A stretch of DNA of 15,639 nt from positions 1 through 15,639 of the forward strand of contig CAIVXW010000116.1 in assembly GCA_903910005.1 (NCBI GenBank), read 5' to 3'. The translations under genes and the position numbers were made by a program. The notes under the pieces were generated by a model. It was given only the letters and a program-made list of their open reading frames with translations, was not told the origin of the DNA and did not search any database. Shown in pieces: positions 14,355 to 15,639 of the stretch; within the stretch, counting starts at the first letter, position 1, and every line of letters starts with the position of its first letter. Source of the stretch: an uncultured Methylococcaceae bacterium (lineage in GTDB: Bacteria > Pseudomonadota > Gammaproteobacteria > Methylococcales > Methylococcaceae).

Positions 14355-15019
14355 TGACGAACAACCCATTACCCCCCTTTGCTGCGGTTCTGCTGGACAT
14401 GGATGGACTCTCGCTGGATACCGAAAGCACCTATTGTCTGGCCTGGCGGCAGGCGGCGGCTGAATTTGGCCACTTACTGGATGAATCAATCTGCGAGGAC
14501 TTATTCGGACGTCAGGCCGATGACGTGGAACGGCTCATCAGCCAGCGACTCGGATCCGATTATGACCGGGCCCGGTTTTACCGCACGGCCGAAAAGTATT
14601 GGCGCGAGTATCTGCTGACACACGGGGTTCAACCCATGCCGGGACTGACCGCACTGCTTGACCATCTCAACCAGCGCGGTATTCCCCACGCCCTTGCCAC
14701 CAACAGCGATCAGAGCCATGCCGAAGAGTGCCTGCAACACGCCCGCCTGACGGGAGCTTTCAGGGTAATGGTCACCCGTGACCAGGTCAGTCGGGGTAAA
14801 CCGGCCCCCGACCTGTTTCTGGAAGGAGCCAGACGTCTGGGGGTTACCGTGACCGCCTGCCTGGTACTGGAGGACTCGGCGACCGGCATTGCCGCTGCCC
14901 GCGCCGCCGGTGCCATCCCGGTACTGATCCAGCGGCGTGACAGCCTGCGGTTACGGCTGGCAGCAGAAGCCCACGCCGCCTGGGCCAGTCTGGAAGAACT
15001 GATCCGGGTACTGGCATGA
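14351..15019 (+). CDS. HAD superfamily subfamily IA phosphatase/hydrolase (222 aa)
   Basis: Predicted soluble phosphoryl-transfer hydrolase that works through an aspartyl-phosphate intermediate with Mg2+. Seen: motif I LLDMDGL with nucleophile Asp16 and Asp18; a helical cap insert (about residues 20-100) with TESTYCLAWRQ; motif II ATNS; motif III Lys in RGKPAPDLF; motif IV LEDSATG with the metal-binding acidic pair. These are the four HAD motifs in order, with a C1 helical cap typical of the phosphoglycolate phosphatase and beta-phosphoglucomutase group. The substrate cannot be told from sequence. The start codon overlaps the cysS stop (ATGATG at 14351-14356; 14354 is the alternative), so it is probably co-translated with cysS as the last gene of the operon. 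A housekeeping metabolite-repair role is possible but is only inference from context. Confidence 0.9.
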   Translation: MMTNNPLPPFAAVLLDMDGLSLDTESTYCLAWRQAAAEFGHLLDESICEDLFGRQADDVERLISQRLGSDYDRARFYRTAEKYWREYLLTHGVQPMPGLTALLDHLNQRGIPHALATNSDQSHAEECLQHARLTGAFRVMVTRDQVSRGKPAPDLFLEGARRLGVTVTACLVLEDSATGIAAARAAGAIPVLIQRRDSLRLRLAAEAHAAWASLEELIRVLA

Positions 15020-15029
15020 CCTGAATCAT

Positions 15030-15052
15030 CGGGGGTGAAACGCCGGCCCCCG
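15030..15052 (+). terminator. Possible terminator hairpin after the gltX-cysS-HAD operon
   Basis: CGGGGG (15030-15035) pairs with CCCCCG (15047-15052), extendable by one T-G pair, around an 11-nt loop. It lies 10 nt after the HAD stop codon. There is no U run directly after it, only AAAATTTTCGTT from about 15063. It is therefore a weak intrinsic terminator candidate at best, or just an mRNA-end stem. Confidence 0.3.
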
Positions 15053-15118
15053 CAGCAGCCGTAAAATTTTCGTTACGATGATGAAAAATAAATTGCCCCC
15101 CCCTCTTTCCCCCCGTTT

Positions 15119-15163
15119 TGCGCGAACCCCAAGCTGTTGTGAAAACCCGGGGGGGTTCGCGCA
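15119..15163. repeat. Perfect 12-bp inverted repeat, left part of a CRISPR leader-like region
   Basis: TGCGCGAACCCC (15119-15130) and GGGGTTCGCGCA (15152-15163) are perfect reverse complements around a 21-nt loop. The core GGTTCGCGCA occurs a third time at 15242-15251. The right arm and the third copy share GGTTCGCGCAT as an 11-bp direct repeat 88 bp apart. No U tract follows, so it does not look like an intrinsic terminator. Protein-binding sites or leader motifs for spacer acquisition are possible. Confidence 0.7.
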
Positions 15164-15191
15164 TCGCCAGAAGCCACTGTTTATGCGGGTT

Positions 15192-15270
15192 CAGGCCAAA
15201 ATGCGCGTCTCAACCAGGGCGGCGACAGGCAAAAAAATTGAGGTTCGCGCATTTACCCGATTTTGGCCTG
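15192..15270. repeat. Nested inverted repeat overlapping the leader promoter
   Basis: Outer arms CAGGCCAAAAT (15192-15202) and ATTTTGGCCTG (15260-15270) are perfect reverse complements over 11 bp. Inside them TGCGCG (15202-15207) can pair with CGCGCA (15246-15251). The inner right arm is part of the third GGTTCGCGCA copy. The predicted -35 TTTACC lies between the inner and outer right arms, so the structure or a bound protein could control this promoter. Confidence 0.65.
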
Positions 15271-15279
15271 TGCTATCAT
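15252..15279 (+). promoter_or_regulatory. Predicted extended -10 promoter reading into the CRISPR-like repeats
   Basis: TTTACC (15252-15257) and TATCAT (15274-15279, one mismatch to TATAAT) are 16 bp apart. TGC precedes the -10, giving an extended -10 TGN element. Transcription would start near 15286, about 11 nt before the first repeat, which is where a CRISPR leader promoter is expected. Confidence 0.5.
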
Positions 15280-15296
15280 GGCCTCGCAGCCACGCT

Positions 15297-15407
15297 GTAT
15301 CTCCCGGGCTAACCCCCGGGAGCGGATTGAAACCACCCCATCTGCCTTCTGCGATCTGCCCTCCGCCATCGTATCTCCCGGGCTAACCCCCGGGAGTGGT
15401 TCCAGTC
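15297..15407 (+). CRISPR. Minimal CRISPR-like element: two 37-bp repeats and one 37-nt spacer
   Basis: Repeat 1 (15297-15333) begins GTATCTCCCGGGCTAA and ends ATTGAAAC, the 3' tag found in many type I and III repeats. CTCCCGGG (15301-15308) and CCCGGGAG (15315-15322) form a perfect 8-bp stem around a 6-nt loop. Repeat 2 (15371-15407) is identical over its first 26 bases but degenerate in the last 11, as is typical of a leader-distal terminal repeat. The spacer (15334-15370) is 37 nt. The orientation, the promoter just upstream and the degenerate last repeat all agree on a leader at the left. No cas gene is in the window, so this is an orphan or remnant array, or a dispersed repeat pair that looks like one. 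Confidence 0.65.
15340..15367 (+). repeat. Four heptamer units inside the CRISPR-like spacer
   Basis: The spacer body divides into ATCTGCC (15340), TTCTGCG (15347), ATCTGCC (15354) and CTCCGCC (15361). All match the pattern NTCYGCS, and the last is identical to the unit repeated six times at 11404-11445. The degenerate units resemble TTCTGCT at 11446. Only about nine bases of the spacer lie outside the heptamers. Confidence 0.75.
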
Positions 15408-15609
15408 GCCGTTTTATGGTTCTTGCATAGCGATCGCAGAGGTTCCTCCCCACTCACGATTTGCAGGGAGCAGGGGGTGGGGCGAGGGATGCAGGTTCGG
15501 AAAACTCCGGCATTGTGGCAAAATCGCTGCGGTTACCACAAAACCGAAGTTCAGCCCATCGCCTGCACAGGCCTGACCGGGCTGCCCGCCACCCGACCCC
15601 GTGACCCCG
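15408..15609. other. Intergenic stretch without a recognisable gene
   Basis: About 200 bp right of the CRISPR-like element hold no open frame I can support. It contains GCGATCGC (15430-15437), the second GGGGCGAGGGA copy (15479-15489) in a G-rich tract, and weak inverted repeats TTGTGG/CCACAA (15513-15518, 15536-15541) and CGGTT/AACCG (15530-15534, 15542-15546). No tRNA fold was recognised. Confidence 0.5.
15479..15489. repeat. Dispersed GGGGCGAGGGA element, copy 2
   Basis: Second copy of the 11-bp string also found at 11354-11364 between the RTX gene and gltX. Both copies are intergenic and near heptamer-type repeats, so each end of the operon region carries a similar set of small repeats. 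The motif is low in complexity. Confidence 0.3.
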
Positions 15610-15639
15610 ATGAAACCGTCCCGCTTTCGCTCCGAACCC
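15610..15639 (+). CDS. Possible start of a further gene cut by the window edge
   Basis: An ATG at 15610 opens MKPSRFRSEP and runs off the right edge after ten codons. The frame is open back only to a stop at 15574-15576, and no Shine-Dalgarno sequence precedes the ATG. The basic, polar start could belong to a real protein, but ten codons are too few to identify anything. Confidence 0.2.
   Translation, partial: MKPSRFRSEP

Noticed and set aside
15096..15114. Runs of eight and six C separated by TCTTT
   Set aside because: They are homopolymer-rich and not clearly tied to a promoter or reading frame, so a phase-variation role is unsupported.
15232..15243. Possible IHF site around CAAAAAAATTGAGG in the leader-like region
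   Set aside because: The spacing and last bases do not fit the IHF consensus, so I do not call it.
15430..15437. GCGATCGC, the palindrome highly iterated in cyanobacteria (HIP1)
   Set aside because: There is only one copy in the non-coding part, and the synthetases look gammaproteobacterial. A single 8-mer is not evidence of cyanobacterial origin.

Overview
The window most likely comes from a gammaproteobacterium. The CysS protein is close to the Escherichia coli enzyme, with zinc ligands and signature motifs at the same residue numbers, and GltX is also of proteobacterial type. A giant RTX exoprotein, dispersed 7-bp repeats and a CRISPR-like element would fit a large-genome environmental lineage, for example a sulfur- or methane-oxidising or sludge-dwelling group. 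That narrower placement is a guess. The base composition is GC-rich throughout.

Layout. (1) Positions 72-11258, minus strand: one uninterrupted 3728-residue gene fills about 72% of the window. It encodes a cell-surface or secreted RTX protein with RTX nonapeptide blocks near both ends. Between them lie three Calx-beta-like domains, twelve Big_12-type bacterial Ig-like repeats and about six SbsA/Big_5-like Ig domains. The C-terminal third has more RTX blocks, a tandemly duplicated module resembling a type I secretion target domain, a Thr/Ser/Ala-rich S-layer-like beta segment and a C-terminal type I secretion tail. No transporter genes for it are in the window. (2) Positions 11259-11538: a divergent intergenic region with a strong ribosome binding site for the giant gene, a perfect six-copy CTCCGCC heptamer tract and a good sigma70-type promoter for the rightward genes. 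(3) Positions 11539-15019, plus strand: a compact gltX-cysS-HAD phosphatase operon (glutamyl-tRNA synthetase, cysteinyl-tRNA synthetase, HAD-IA hydrolase) with 14-nt and overlapping junctions. (4) Positions 15020-15639: no complete gene. This part holds a possible terminator hairpin, a leader-like region with three copies of GGTTCGCGCA and two long inverted repeats, an extended -10 promoter, and a two-repeat CRISPR-like element with one 37-nt spacer. A short possible gene start runs off the right edge.

The most unusual observation is that the single spacer consists almost entirely of degenerate heptamers of the same family, in the same phase, as the tract upstream of gltX 3.9 kb away. The second is the architecture of the giant protein, where type I secretion target-like modules sit inside the chain and are duplicated rather than lying only at the end.

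The operon genes are housekeeping (tRNA charging plus a small phosphatase). The giant protein probably acts outside the cell in adhesion, surface-layer or matrix formation with calcium. Nothing in the sequence links the two functionally. They share only the divergent regulatory region.
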